A stretch of DNA of 64,000 nucleotides from Atopomonas hussainii (lineage in GTDB: Bacteria > Pseudomonadota > Gammaproteobacteria > Pseudomonadales > Pseudomonadaceae): positions 1-64,000 of the forward strand of contig NZ_FOAS01000016.1 of NCBI RefSeq assembly GCF_900109735.1, read 5' to 3'. The notes below the pieces were generated by a model. The model had not been told where the DNA came from. It searched no databases and worked only from the letters and a program-made list of their open reading frames with translations. The position numbers and the translations under genes are program-made. Shown here one piece after another: positions 49,253-58,150 of the stretch (position 1 is the stretch's first letter; each line of letters starts with the position of its first letter).

Positions 49253-50395
49253 TTACAAACAGCCCGCCACAGCCTTAGCCAAGCGCTGCGCACGCGGGTC
49301 CATCAACACATAAGGGCCCATCAAGTTGGTCACAAAACCAAACGCCACTTGCCGCTCTGGATCAGCAAAGCCCAGCGAGCCACCAGCCCCCGGATGCCCA
49401 AACGCCTGCGGCCCCATGCCGAAGGTGGCGTTGGCAATCGGCTGGTCCAACATAAAACCCAAGCCGAAGCGGGTGTCCGTCAGCAGGGTGTGGTCTTCGC
49501 CTTGGCTGTGCTCGCGGGTGGCCTCAGTCAGCAGTTCTGCCGGCAGCAACTGCCCAGCCAACAAGCCCTGATAAAACCCGGCCAAGCTACGCGCATGCCC
49601 TTGACCATTGGCGGCGGGCTGCTGCATGCGCCGCCACTGCGGCTTGTTGGTGCTGGTCATCAGCGACGGCGGGTTAGTGAAGGCCAAGGTCGACAGATGC
49701 TTGGGCTGGGTAAAGGTCACACTTAAAAGACGCCGCGCCGCCTCATCGCCCATATCGCCTTTGCCACGACTCAGGTGTGCCACGCGGGCATCCTCCTGCT
49801 CAGGCAAACCTAAAAAGAAGTCCAGCCCCAAGGGCGCTGCACTGCGCGCCACCACGCTGTCGCCCACGCTACGGCCATCCACCCGGCGCAGTAATTCACC
49901 GGTCAGCCAGCCATAGGTAATCGGCGCATAGCCATGCGTTTGTCCAGCCGGCCAGGCGGGAGCTTGCGCGGCGATGGCGGCGGTCATGGTTGGCCAGTCG
50001 AATAAATCATCCGCCTGCAGTGCAGTCGTTAAGGCGGTAACGCCGGCTTGATGGCTCAGCACATGGCGCAAGGTAATCGCCTGCTTGCCGGCTTGGGCAA
50101 ACTCCGGCCAATACTCGGCAATCGGCGTGTCGAGTTGCAGCTTGCCTTCGGCCACCAATTGCAGCAGCGCCACGGCGGCAAACGGCTTAGTGCAGGAGAA
50201 CAAGTTGACCAGCGTGTCGCGCTGCCACGGCTGACGATTGTCTTTGTCGCGCACGCCGCCCCACAGGTCGAGCACGGTCGTCCCGCCCACCTGCACACAC
50301 AGCGCTAAACCGCGCGCCTGCGGTGCATCCAGCAGCGCGGCAAACTCATCAGCCACCGCTTGAAACTGCGGATCGCAATAGCCCTGCACACTCAT
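49253..50395 (-). CDS. EstB-like serine hydrolase (beta-lactamase fold)
   Basis: 380 residues from MSVQGYCDPQ. The nucleophile motif SCTK (Ser67, Lys70) and the Tyr motif GYAPITYGWLTGE are those of class C beta-lactamase-like esterases such as EstB; the late GHPGAGGSLGFADPE replaces the KTG box. No signal peptide, so it is cytosolic and unlikely to give antibiotic resistance. The start at 50395 has AGGGGGC; the frame is open far upstream to 50641 but that stretch overlaps the HDOD gene. Confidence 0.85.
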   Translation of the reverse strand: MSVQGYCDPQFQAVADEFAALLDAPQARGLALCVQVGGTTVLDLWGGVRDKDNRQPWQRDTLVNLFSCTKPFAAVALLQLVAEGKLQLDTPIAEYWPEFAQAGKQAITLRHVLSHQAGVTALTTALQADDLFDWPTMTAAIAAQAPAWPAGQTHGYAPITYGWLTGELLRRVDGRSVGDSVVARSAAPLGLDFFLGLPEQEDARVAHLSRGKGDMGDEAARRLLSVTFTQPKHLSTLAFTNPPSLMTSTNKPQWRRMQQPAANGQGHARSLAGFYQGLLAGQLLPAELLTEATREHSQGEDHTLLTDTRFGLGFMLDQPIANATFGMGPQAFGHPGAGGSLGFADPERQVAFGFVTNLMGPYVLMDPRAQRLAKAVAGCL

Positions 50396-50506
50396 CAAAA
50401 GCCCCCTGTAATTTTTTCTGCAGTTTGCCACGTTTGCGCGGCCAAGCCGCAAAACGCCAACTATGCTCAAAGAAAACAACAACACCACTGACCTTGGAGT
50501 TGCACC

Positions 50507-51331
50507 ATGACCCTGGATGAGCTGTTTAACAAGATTCACGACCTGCCAACCATTCCAAAGGTGGTGCAGGAGCTCATACAAATGTTTGATGACCCCAACA
50601 CTGATCTCGACAAAATCGGCGCCAAAATCAGCCTTGAGCAAGTCATCAGTGCGAAGGTATTGCGCTTAGCCAATTCACCGCGTTTTCGTGGCTCACAAGA
50701 AATCACTTCGGTGAGCGATGCCTGCAGCCGCTTGGGCATGGGCACCATTCGCACTTTGGTGATGGCCTCTGCCGTGACCGGCGCGTTTAAAACCGGCCCC
50801 AGCTTCGACATCAAAGCCTTCTGGCTGCAGAGCTTTCAGGTCGGCACCGTGGCGCGTTTAGTCGCCAAACAGATGAAGCAAAACAGCGAAACGGCGTTCA
50901 CCTGCGGCATGCTGCACGACATTGGCGAATTGCTCATTCAAGTTGCGCTGCCGGATGTTGCCGAGTCGATCAATAAAGCCGCCGGCGGCACCGAGGAAGG
51001 CCGTCGCGAGCAAGAAAACCTGCAACTGGGCTTTAGCTTTACCCATGTAGGCGCCGAGCTGGCCAAACGCTGGAAGTTCCCCAAAGCCATGCAAGAGGCC
51101 ATTGAGTTCCAGTTCCGCCACCGTGAAGCCCCCGAAGGCAATGCCATGCCGAAGGTCTTAGCCATTGCCAACCAAGTGCAGCGCACGGTCGTGGCCAATG
51201 GTGTGACCCCGCAGGCACAGGCCATGCTGAAAGACTTGCCGGTAATGCAAGAGCTGGACTTGGACAAGCTGTTTGCCGACTTGCCCGCAGCCCTAGAGGC
51301 CGACAAAGCGTTTGCCGAAATGCTCGCCTAA
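50507..51331 (+). CDS. HDOD domain protein
   Basis: 274 residues, a stand-alone HDOD domain (about 10-215) with LPTIPKVVQELIQMF at the start, a CGMLHDIGELL HD-like core and a helical C-terminus. HDOD proteins act in signalling, often with chemotaxis or cyclic-di-GMP systems, and most lack phosphodiesterase residues. GGAG stands seven to eight bases before the ATG. Confidence 0.88.
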   Translation: MTLDELFNKIHDLPTIPKVVQELIQMFDDPNTDLDKIGAKISLEQVISAKVLRLANSPRFRGSQEITSVSDACSRLGMGTIRTLVMASAVTGAFKTGPSFDIKAFWLQSFQVGTVARLVAKQMKQNSETAFTCGMLHDIGELLIQVALPDVAESINKAAGGTEEGRREQENLQLGFSFTHVGAELAKRWKFPKAMQEAIEFQFRHREAPEGNAMPKVLAIANQVQRTVVANGVTPQAQAMLKDLPVMQELDLDKLFADLPAALEADKAFAEMLA

Positions 51332-51385
51332 CCAAGGCCCGCCGCAGCGCACTGCCGACTCAGTGTCGGCAGCGTTGTTGCTGGC

Positions 51386-53527
51386 TTAGCTAATCTGCCG
51401 TCGAAAAGGCGGCAAGCTATTCAGAATCGCCTTACCGTAACGCTTGCTGACAATCCGCCGGTCGAGCAAGGTGATGGTGCCTTGGTCTTGCTCGCTACGC
51501 AGTAAGCGGCCACAGGCCTGCACCAACTTTAGCGAGGCATCCGGCACGGCGATTTCCATAAATGGATTGCCACCGCGCGCTTCAATCCACTCGGCCAACG
51601 CGGCCTCCACCGGGTCGTCGGGCACCGAGAACGGCAATTTAGCGATCACCACGTGCTCGCAATACGCACCGGGCAAATCCACTCCTTCGGCAAAGCTGGC
51701 CAAGCCAAACAGCACACTGGGCTCGCCGTCATCGACTCGCGCCTTGTGCCGATTTAGGGTTTCTTGCTTGGACAAATTGCCCTGAATCAGCACCCGCTTG
51801 CGCCAGTCACGCTCAAGCCCATCGAACACTTCCTGCATCTGCCGGCGCGAGGCAAACAGCACTAAGCTGCCGCGCGCATCGGCCAGTAAGTCAGGTAAGA
51901 GTTTGATGATTTCCCGGCTATGCGCCTGTGCATCGGTCGGTTCACAGCTCATCGCCGGCACGCTGAGCACACCGGCTTCGGCGTGATTAAACGGGCTGGG
52001 CACCACACAAGTGCTGCTACTGCGCGGCAAACCGGCGCGCTGATTAAAGCGGTCGAAACGCCCCAGCGCAGTGAGGGTGGCCGAGGTGACCACCGCCCCG
52101 TAGGCACGCAACCATAAGTGTTGGCGCAAGGTTTCAGCGGCCAGAATCGGGCTGGCATGCACTTCGATATCAAACAGCGCGCCGCTTTCCGCTAGGCTCA
52201 GCCAGCGCGCCGTGGGCGGCGCTTCGGCGGCGTCTTCACTGGTAAAGCTGGTCCACAGCGACCAGTTCGCCTCGGCGCGGCCCTGCAAGCTGCCAAACAG
52301 CGGATACCACTGTTCCGCTTGCTGGGCGCTGATGCCGATCGGCTCGCCTTCCATGCCATCTTTGAGCAGGTCGTTGATGCGCGTGAGCTGGTCGTTCAGG
52401 CGTGAGAAGCCTTTCTTCAGCTCAACGCCCATCTCGCGCAAATCTTCAGGAATCACCCCGCCCGCAAAGCGGTGCCTTGGTCGCTCTCGGCCTTGTTCGT
52501 CTTCACCTAAGTGAAACTCGGCCAGCGCCTCGCAAGCGGTGAACATAAATTGCTGCTGGCTTTTGATCTCGCGCGCCAGCTCCGGCAGCGGCTCGATCAA
52601 GCGGCCCAAATCGCCGGGCAACGGGTTCTGCCCCAGCAACTTGGTTAAGTTACGCGCCAGCTGCTCCAGCCAGTCGGCGGTGCTGCGCAGGCGCGTGCTG
52701 TAGGCGAAGTGGTTGATCGCCTTGTCCGGCAGGTGATGGCCTTCGTCGAAGATATACAGGGTTTGCGCCGGGTCCGGCAGTATGGCGCCGCCGCCTAAGG
52801 CTAAGTCAGCCAGCACTAAGTCGTGGTTGGTGACAATCACGTCGCTCTGGCTCATGCCTTCGCGCGCCTTGTAGAAGGCGCACTGCTGGAAGTTTGGGCA
52901 ATAACGGGTGGTGCATTGAGTGTGGTCGGTGGTCAGCTGGCTCCACTGCTCGTCTTCGATCACCTCGGGCCAACTGTCGCGGTCGCCATTCCAGCGGTTG
53001 CCAGCCAGCTTGTCGATCATCTGCTGATACAGCGCCAGCGAGCCTTCGTCGACTTCAATGCGAAAGCCTTCGTCGGCAAATAATTGCGCCGTCGAGGCAT
53101 TGGCTTGACCCTCTTGCAGCAAGGCATCGAGCTTGGACAAACACAAATAGCGACCACGCCCTTTGGCCAAGGCGAAGGAGAACTTCAGTTGCGCGTGACG
53201 GGCGATATCCGGCAGGTCTTTGTTAACGATTTGCTCTTGCAGAGCCACGGTGGCGGTGGCGATCACCAGTTTCTTGCCGGTGGCTTTGGCAATCGGTAGT
53301 GCGGCCAAACAGTAGGCCACGGTTTTGCCGGTGCCGGTGCCTGCCTCTACGGCGCATACGGCCGGCTCGCCAACACGTTTATCTTCATCATCGACGCGGA
53401 TATTGCCCAAGGTGCGCGCCACCTCGGCAATCATCAAACGCTGGCCGTAACGCGGCTTGAGTTCGCGATTATCGAGAAAGGTGCGGTAGGCGTCTTGAAT
53501 CTGCGCTTTGAGCTGGTCGGTGAGCAT
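51386..53527 (-). CDS. dinG: DinG, iron-sulfur ATP-dependent DNA helicase
   Basis: 713 residues. DinG unwinds DNA 5' to 3' and resolves R-loops. Walker A is EAGTGTGKTVAYC; the 4Fe-4S Cys cluster lies in the TQCTTRYCPNFQQCAFYK stretch; the Walker B-like box is FDEGHHLPDKA; the late motif VQACGRLLRSEQDQG is helicase motif VI. The start at 53527 (MLTDQLKAQIQ) matches the family length; the frame is open 12 more codons. Confidence 0.95.
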   Translation of the reverse strand: MLTDQLKAQIQDAYRTFLDNRELKPRYGQRLMIAEVARTLGNIRVDDEDKRVGEPAVCAVEAGTGTGKTVAYCLAALPIAKATGKKLVIATATVALQEQIVNKDLPDIARHAQLKFSFALAKGRGRYLCLSKLDALLQEGQANASTAQLFADEGFRIEVDEGSLALYQQMIDKLAGNRWNGDRDSWPEVIEDEQWSQLTTDHTQCTTRYCPNFQQCAFYKAREGMSQSDVIVTNHDLVLADLALGGGAILPDPAQTLYIFDEGHHLPDKAINHFAYSTRLRSTADWLEQLARNLTKLLGQNPLPGDLGRLIEPLPELAREIKSQQQFMFTACEALAEFHLGEDEQGRERPRHRFAGGVIPEDLREMGVELKKGFSRLNDQLTRINDLLKDGMEGEPIGISAQQAEQWYPLFGSLQGRAEANWSLWTSFTSEDAAEAPPTARWLSLAESGALFDIEVHASPILAAETLRQHLWLRAYGAVVTSATLTALGRFDRFNQRAGLPRSSSTCVVPSPFNHAEAGVLSVPAMSCEPTDAQAHSREIIKLLPDLLADARGSLVLFASRRQMQEVFDGLERDWRKRVLIQGNLSKQETLNRHKARVDDGEPSVLFGLASFAEGVDLPGAYCEHVVIAKLPFSVPDDPVEAALAEWIEARGGNPFMEIAVPDASLKLVQACGRLLRSEQDQGTITLLDRRIVSKRYGKAILNSLPPFRRQIS

Positions 53528-53585
53528 GGCTGTCCTCGGCAAGCAAGCATAATACCCCAGCACGCGCCGTAAGCCTTGCGGCTAA

Positions 53586-54365
53586 CTAATCAACGGCCTG
53601 CGCGGCGCTGGCTTGACGAATGATTTGTACCCGCCCGGCGCTGCCATCCACGCCCGGCTGCCCAGCGCTGCCGGCGCGCCCTGCGCGCCCGGCCGGCTTG
53701 CCGTACACACCGCAAAATTTCACTTTGCCACCGCGCCCACCAGCGCCGGGCAAGCCGCCTTCTCCACCGGCGCCGCCTTGCAGCTGCACTTGCAGCGCGC
53801 TTTCTGCCACGTTCTCTGGCAGATAAACAATCACCTCGCCGCCATTACCGCCGTTGCCGCCGTTGCCGCCATTACCACCGTTTTGCCCGTGAGTAGCCGA
53901 ACGAAACCAGCAATTGCCGCGATAACCATTGGCACCCTGCTCGCCGGCGACACCTTGGCCGCCTTCGCCGCCGCGCGCGTCGATGATCAAGCCTTGGCCT
54001 TCGAGCTTATCCAGATAAATCACCAAGGGCCGCGCCGTTTGGCCGGGCTCGCCGTTTTCCCCAGCGCGGCCACTGCCATCAATCACGCTACCGGCGGCGA
54101 CAAAGGCTTCTTTGACGTGCAGCTCAAAGCGCTCATTACCCGGCGGCAGTTTTAAGCGCGCTTGCTCGGCCAGCAGCAGGCGGCCTACTTCTAACGCCTG
54201 CATGCCGCGCGGCACCACTAAGCGCTCGCCAGCATCCACTTCGAGGTAATCCAGCTGTAAACGCCCTTCGCTCTGCCCCAAACGGTAGACCGGGAAGTCC
54301 GCCAGCACGCTAGTCGCCACGGCCCATTGAGCCACTATCGCAACGACCATTACCCCCCAACGCAT
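53586..54365 (-). CDS. Exported glycine-rich, collagen-like protein
   Basis: 259 residues with a signal peptide (about 1-22). A beta-rich N-terminal half (25-95) is followed by Gly-rich tracts: GENGEPGQ, GGEGGQGVAGEQGANGYRG, five tandem Asn-Gly-Gly units at 162-176, then QGGAGGEGGLPGAGGRGGK and PAGRAGRAGSAGQPG. Two Cys residues (152 and 218) flank the second half and could form a disulfide. Gly-X-X periodicity is imperfect, so a true collagen triple helix is doubtful; a polyglycine-II or beta-solenoid sheet is possible. Function unknown. It lies downstream of the OmpA-like gene on the same strand, behind a terminator. Confidence 0.72.
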   Translation of the reverse strand: MRWGVMVVAIVAQWAVATSVLADFPVYRLGQSEGRLQLDYLEVDAGERLVVPRGMQALEVGRLLLAEQARLKLPPGNERFELHVKEAFVAAGSVIDGSGRAGENGEPGQTARPLVIYLDKLEGQGLIIDARGGEGGQGVAGEQGANGYRGNCWFRSATHGQNGGNGGNGGNGGNGGEVIVYLPENVAESALQVQLQGGAGGEGGLPGAGGRGGKVKFCGVYGKPAGRAGRAGSAGQPGVDGSAGRVQIIRQASAAQAVD

Positions 54366-54376
54366 AACGCATCCCC

Positions 54377-54416
54377 TAAAAAATAAATGGCGGCCAAGCT
54401 GCTTAGCCGGCCGCCA
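54377..54416 (-). terminator. Intrinsic terminator of the OmpA-like gene
   Basis: Minus strand: GGCGGCC pairs with GGCCGCC around an 11-13 base loop, followed by ATTTATTTTTT. It lies between the OmpA-like gene and the Gly-rich protein gene, just before the latter's start. Confidence 0.8.
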
Positions 54417-54458
54417 AGTTTACCGCAAAGGCTTTACTGGCAGCGTGCCAGCGCCCGA

Positions 54459-55151
54459 TCAATTATCCACAAACAGCTCAACGCGGCGGTTCAATGCCCG
54501 ACCTTCGCGCGTGGCGTTGTCGGCAATCGGCCGGGTTTCACCATAGCCCACAGGGCTGATCTGCTCATCGTTGACGCCTTGGCTGACCAGATAATCATGC
54601 GCAGCTTGCGCACGACGCTCCGACAGGCCTTGGTTGTAGCTGTCAGCACCCACGCTATCGGTGTGGCCACCGACGGTGATCACCGCATTGGGGAACTGCT
54701 TCAGGCGCAGTGCCACTTCATTGAGGCGCATTTTCGCGCCCTCGGTGAGCACGGCGGAGTCAAAGGCGAACAGCAGTTCATCGACATCACTGAGCACGAT
54801 GGTTTCATCTGCGACCACCATCTCAACCACTTCTTCAACCACCACCGGGCAGCCGACTTCATCGACCTGCGTGCCCATCGGGGTATCCGGGCACTGGTCG
54901 CGGCTATCCAGCACGCCATCGCCGTCACTGTCTTTATCGCCATGCACCCAGCAATACGCCGCAGCCGTAACACCCACAGCGGCACCGACGGCGCCGGCCA
55001 TGGTGCTACTTTCAATCGCACCTAATCCGGCGCCCGTGGCACCGCCAATCAGGCCGCAGATCGGCCAATCGGTACGCATCAAACCCTGACTGGAGCACCC
55101 TGCGAGCGTTACGCTCAGCGCCAGCACTCCGGCAATTTTCATCGTTGACAT
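54459..55151 (-). CDS. OmpA family lipoprotein with TSP3-like calcium repeat
   Basis: 230 residues with a lipobox (VTLAGC). A Gly-rich hydrophobic stretch (GLIGGATGAGLGAIES) is followed by a thrombospondin type 3-like repeat, DKDSDGDGVLDSRDQCPDTP, and then an OmpA domain: TVGGHTDSVGADSYNQGLSE and REGRALNRRVELFVDN. It anchors the outer membrane to peptidoglycan. The start at 55151 is fixed by a strong AGGAGG site; the frame is open 12 codons upstream. Confidence 0.9.
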   Translation of the reverse strand: MSTMKIAGVLALSVTLAGCSSQGLMRTDWPICGLIGGATGAGLGAIESSTMAGAVGAAVGVTAAAYCWVHGDKDSDGDGVLDSRDQCPDTPMGTQVDEVGCPVVVEEVVEMVVADETIVLSDVDELLFAFDSAVLTEGAKMRLNEVALRLKQFPNAVITVGGHTDSVGADSYNQGLSERRAQAAHDYLVSQGVNDEQISPVGYGETRPIADNATREGRALNRRVELFVDN

Positions 55152-55243
55152 AATGTCGCCTCCTTCATGGCGATGTTCCGTTGGCATGTCACGACCTAGT
55201 AAAGTAGATAAATAGCCCCCTTGCCGAACAATCTGCCTTTGGA

Positions 55244-55717
55244 ATGCCCATGACGGCCTCGTTGCAACAAGCCCTTCTCACCCGCATCGCCCAGCAGCGC
55301 CCAGCGCGCTTGTTGTGGCTCGGCCAGATCAGTGCAGACGCCCAAGCCTGGCTGGCCAAGGCCCTGCCCGAATGCCAACTCACCCTCAGCGAGACCCTGC
55401 CAGAAGCGCAGCGTTTTGATCTGTGTGTGATTGATGGCCCGCTAGAAACGCTGCCGCGTAAAGAAGGCCAAGCACTGATTGGCCAAGTGCGCAACTTATT
55501 CAGCAGCCAGCTGTTGATTGCCCTGCGCCCCAACGTGCAGCAATGGCAAGAAACCGATCTGTACGCACAAGCCGTGCAGCTGGATGAGCGCTTAGTAGAA
55601 GATGAGCAGCCCGCTTGGTTGGCCAGCTTTAACCTGTTGGCCTATAAGCCGGCGCCGGATTGGCTGAATGCACGCTTTTGGGCCAACCCAGAAATGTTCG
55701 ATAAATTCCGATGGTAA
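55244..55717 (+). CDS. DUF6231-like hypothetical protein
   Basis: 157 residues with a Rossmann-like pattern but no cofactor motif: RLLWLGQISADAQAWLA, RFDLCVIDGPLETL, SQLLIALRP. It is similar in layout to a Pseudomonas family of unknown function annotated DUF6231; that label is from memory and not certain. The last seven bases overlap the YchJ-like gene, so the two are co-translated. Confidence 0.7.
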   Translation: MPMTASLQQALLTRIAQQRPARLLWLGQISADAQAWLAKALPECQLTLSETLPEAQRFDLCVIDGPLETLPRKEGQALIGQVRNLFSSQLLIALRPNVQQWQETDLYAQAVQLDERLVEDEQPAWLASFNLLAYKPAPDWLNARFWANPEMFDKFRW

Positions 55718-56190
55718 GCCGCGAGCACTGCCCATGCGGCCAGCCCGAGAGCTTTGCCAACTGCTGCGAGGCGGTGCAGAAGCAAGGCGCACAGCATGTC
55801 GAAGCGCTGATGCGCTCGCGTTACAGCGCCTATGTGTTGGGGCAGATTGACTACCTGATCGCCACCACACTACCAGCGCAGCAGAGCGGGCTCGACCGTG
55901 ACGCCATGCAGCAGTGGAGTCAGAGCAGCCAGTGGCTGGGTTTAGACGTGCTCGGTAGCGCGCAACAAGACAGCAGCCCAGCACGCGGCTGGGTGCGCTT
56001 TAACGTGCGCTGGCAAGATGCCGAGGGTCATCAGCTGGCCCATGAAGAGTTATCGCACTTTGTGCGTGGTGGCGATCAGCGTTGGTACTTTATCGACCCC
56101 ACGGTGCGCTTAAAAGCCGACCGCAACGGCGCCTGCCCCTGCGGCAGCGGCCGTAAAGTGAAGAAGTGCTGCGGCCCGTATCTGGGCTGA
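55711..56190 (+). CDS. YchJ family protein with two SEC-C motifs
   Basis: 159 residues. SEC-C zinc motifs stand at both ends: CPCGQPESFANCC near the start and CPCGSGRKVKKCC near the end, with the YchJ domain (RYSAYVLGQIDYLIATT, HFVRGGDQRWYFID) between. YchJ-like proteins are NTF2-fold, function unknown; SEC-C motifs in SecA bind SecB and ribosomes. Confidence 0.9.
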   Translation: MVSREHCPCGQPESFANCCEAVQKQGAQHVEALMRSRYSAYVLGQIDYLIATTLPAQQSGLDRDAMQQWSQSSQWLGLDVLGSAQQDSSPARGWVRFNVRWQDAEGHQLAHEELSHFVRGGDQRWYFIDPTVRLKADRNGACPCGSGRKVKKCCGPYLG

Positions 56191-56201
56191 GGAAGCGCTG
56201 A

Positions 56202-56786
56202 TTACTCTTCCAACTTGAGATGACTGGTATCCGGCGCCGGTGGTGCCGGCGGCGCTTTGGCTTGGCCCATATCACTGCCGACAGGCGCCAGCTGCATGCC
56301 GGATAAATCCAGCGGCGGCGGAGCGACCTCAGGCTTGGCATCACCGATATCCGCACCTAAGGGAGCTAGCGGTAAATCCGGTGCATCCACCTCACTAAAC
56401 GCAGCCATGTATTCATCACGCGCGGCAACGCTTAGACGACCGCCCGATGGCTTATCACCCACCGGCTGTGCAGCGGTCGGTGCCGGGCTGACCGCTTGCA
56501 CCGCTTGTGCGGCAGCAGCTGCTGGGGTTGCTGGCGGCGCCGCAGGGGCTGGCTCCGCGCCCATCAAGCTCACTTCCACCTGCGCGCCGGCACGCGCCAA
56601 GGTCTGCTGATAGCGCTTGGCGGTTTCTTCATCGAGATTATTTTTAATCACTGTACGCCGCCCCGAAAACAGCAGCGCAATCCGCTGGGCATCGGCCTGG
56701 AACAACTTGGCGAGATTGGCCTTCACCTGGGCTTCATCGGCGCCGGGTACCAATATGCCCGCAAAAGCGACTTCATACAGACTCAT
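56202..56786 (-). CDS. Hypothetical protein with Pro/Ala linker and repeated C-terminal motif
   Basis: 194 residues. A small alpha/beta N-terminal domain (1-75: MSLYEVAFAGILVPGADEAQ, FSGRRTVIKNNLDEETAKRY) is joined by an Ala/Pro-rich linker (80-125) to a tail with two copies of LAPxGxDxGxAK (about 141-152 and 166-177). The N-terminal part recalls a ribosomal-protein-like fold seen in several Pseudomonas hypothetical proteins. Function unknown. Convergent with the YchJ-like gene. Confidence 0.65.
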   Translation of the reverse strand: MSLYEVAFAGILVPGADEAQVKANLAKLFQADAQRIALLFSGRRTVIKNNLDEETAKRYQQTLARAGAQVEVSLMGAEPAPAAPPATPAAAAAQAVQAVSPAPTAAQPVGDKPSGGRLSVAARDEYMAAFSEVDAPDLPLAPLGADIGDAKPEVAPPPLDLSGMQLAPVGSDMGQAKAPPAPPAPDTSHLKLEE

Positions 56787-56898
56787 GCCACGCTCCCTAA
56801 AGGGTTTTCTTGCATCTTAACCGCCTGATGGATGATCTCAACCGCTTGCAGGCAAAACGCGACTTGTTACACTGCCTGCGTCTCGTAAGGAGCCAACG

Positions 56899-57387
56899 AT
56901 GTTCTATCTGGCACAACTAATAACAAGAATAAGCCTTGTCAGCCTGCTGCTCTTGCAAGCCGGTTGTGCGCTGTTTTCTTCCAGCAGTTACCGCGACCCG
57001 GTAATCAGCCTTGAGCAGGTTGAAGTGGAAAAAGCCAACCTCTGGGAGCAACGTCTCGCCCTGACCCTACTGGTGGAAAACCCCAACAGCGTCAGCTTGC
57101 CAATCAGCAAGCTGGTGTACAGCATCGACTTAGATGGCGTGCTGCTGGCCAGCGGCGAATCGAACTCCAGCTTTACCGTGCCGGCCAATGGCCGTCGGCG
57201 GATTACCCTACCGGTACGCACCAACTTATGGCGGCACGTCAAGCGCATCGTCAAAATGCTCGAAAAACCGGATAATCCTGTGCCTTATCGTCTGCGCGGC
57301 GAAGTCAAAACAGGCATGCTGTTTGGCCAAACCCTGTCTGTTGACCGCACAGGCCAGTTGTTACCCGGCCAGTACATTCCGGACTAA
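56899..57387 (+). CDS. LEA type 2 family lipoprotein
   Basis: 162 residues with a lipoprotein signal (LLLQAGC). The mature part is a WHy/LEA-2 beta domain: [35 protein letters not shown] and [11 protein letters not shown]. Bacterial LEA-2 lipoproteins are linked to stress or desiccation by analogy only. AAGGAG lies upstream. It is the first gene of a tight three-gene run. Confidence 0.85.
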   Translation: MFYLAQLITRISLVSLLLLQAGCALFSSSSYRDPVISLEQVEVEKANLWEQRLALTLLVENPNSVSLPISKLVYSIDLDGVLLASGESNSSFTVPANGRRRITLPVRTNLWRHVKRIVKMLEKPDNPVPYRLRGEVKTGMLFGQTLSVDRTGQLLPGQYIPD

Positions 57388-57389
57388 GC

Positions 57390-57578
57390 ATGTCGAACCA
57401 GCCTCACGTACACGACCACAACTGCAATCACGACCATCACGACCACGGCCATGTGCATGGCCCGCACTGCAATCACGGCCACCACGAGCCGGTACGCAAC
57501 CCGCTAAAAGAAGTCGGCCGTAACGACCCTTGCCCGTGCGGCAGCGGCAGCAAGTTCAAGAAGTGCCATGGCCGTTAA
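57390..57578 (+). CDS. His-rich SEC-C motif protein
   Basis: 62 residues. Residues 6-33 are extremely rich in His ([19 protein letters not shown]), followed by a SEC-C zinc motif, [14 protein letters not shown], at the C-terminus. It could bind Zn, Ni or Co and act as a metal store or metal-delivery factor. Two bases separate it from the lipoprotein gene and its 3' end overlaps the next gene by 11 bases. Confidence 0.85.
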   Translation: MSNQPHVHDHNCNHDHHDHGHVHGPHCNHGHHEPVRNPLKEVGRNDPCPCGSGSKFKKCHGR

Positions 57579-58005
57579 TGCCCTGTGGTGGCTCGCCGGC
57601 GGCCTGATCATTGTGCTGCTGGCGGGTTATGCCTTGTGGTTGTGGCGCCAAGTGTGGACCAAGCAACGCTTAGCCGAGCAAACCGCACAAGCCCGCGAGC
57701 AACGCATCAGCGGCGACTTACGTGTTTTAGCCGACTGTCTGATCAACCAACAGGTGCCCTTCGTTGAAGGCTGCATTCGCATCAAGGTCATGCTTGATCA
57801 CCACCTGCCCGACGCCAGCCTGCAACCGAGCTGGCAAGTGTTTCAGCAGGTCTTTGCCGCCACCGAACACATTCCCACCCATGCCGAGTGGAAGGCGCTC
57901 AGCAAAGCCCAGCGCCGCGACTATCAGCAGCTATTTGCCGAGCTGGAGCAACAACACCGCAGCGCCGCCGAGCAAGCAGCCCGCGAACTGCTGCAGCGCC
58001 ACTAA
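57568..58005 (+). CDS. DUF2489 single-pass membrane protein
   Basis: 145 residues with one N-terminal helix (about 5-27) and a cytoplasmic helical domain: [29 protein letters not shown] (split over residues 51-79) and [22 protein letters not shown]. This is DUF2489, of unknown function. Starts inside the end of the His-rich gene. Confidence 0.85.
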   Translation: MAVNALWWLAGGLIIVLLAGYALWLWRQVWTKQRLAEQTAQAREQRISGDLRVLADCLINQQVPFVEGCIRIKVMLDHHLPDASLQPSWQVFQQVFAATEHIPTHAEWKALSKAQRRDYQQLFAELEQQHRSAAEQAARELLQRH

Positions 58006-58090
58006 TTAGACACACTGGCCTTGTTGCCAGATGAACGCCGCTTATCCAGCAACTGACCGCGCCTCATGTGCCTAACCCATTCGCTTGGGG

Positions 58091-58096
58091 TAGAAT
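58091..58096 (+). promoter_or_regulatory. Possible -10 box of glyA
   Basis: TAGAAT lies about 55 bases before the glyA ATG, in a 145-base gap. No good -35 is seen at 16-18 bases, so an activator may be needed or the call is wrong. Confidence 0.4.
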
Positions 58097-58150
58097 GCAC
58101 GCCTTTTTCCGGCGCCTGCCGCCATCACGTTACCAATTAGGGGATATCCC

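Noticed and set aside
49253-50395. Beta-lactamase conferring resistance
   Set aside because: It has the SxxK fold but no signal peptide, and the C-terminal motif is that of EstB-type esterases.
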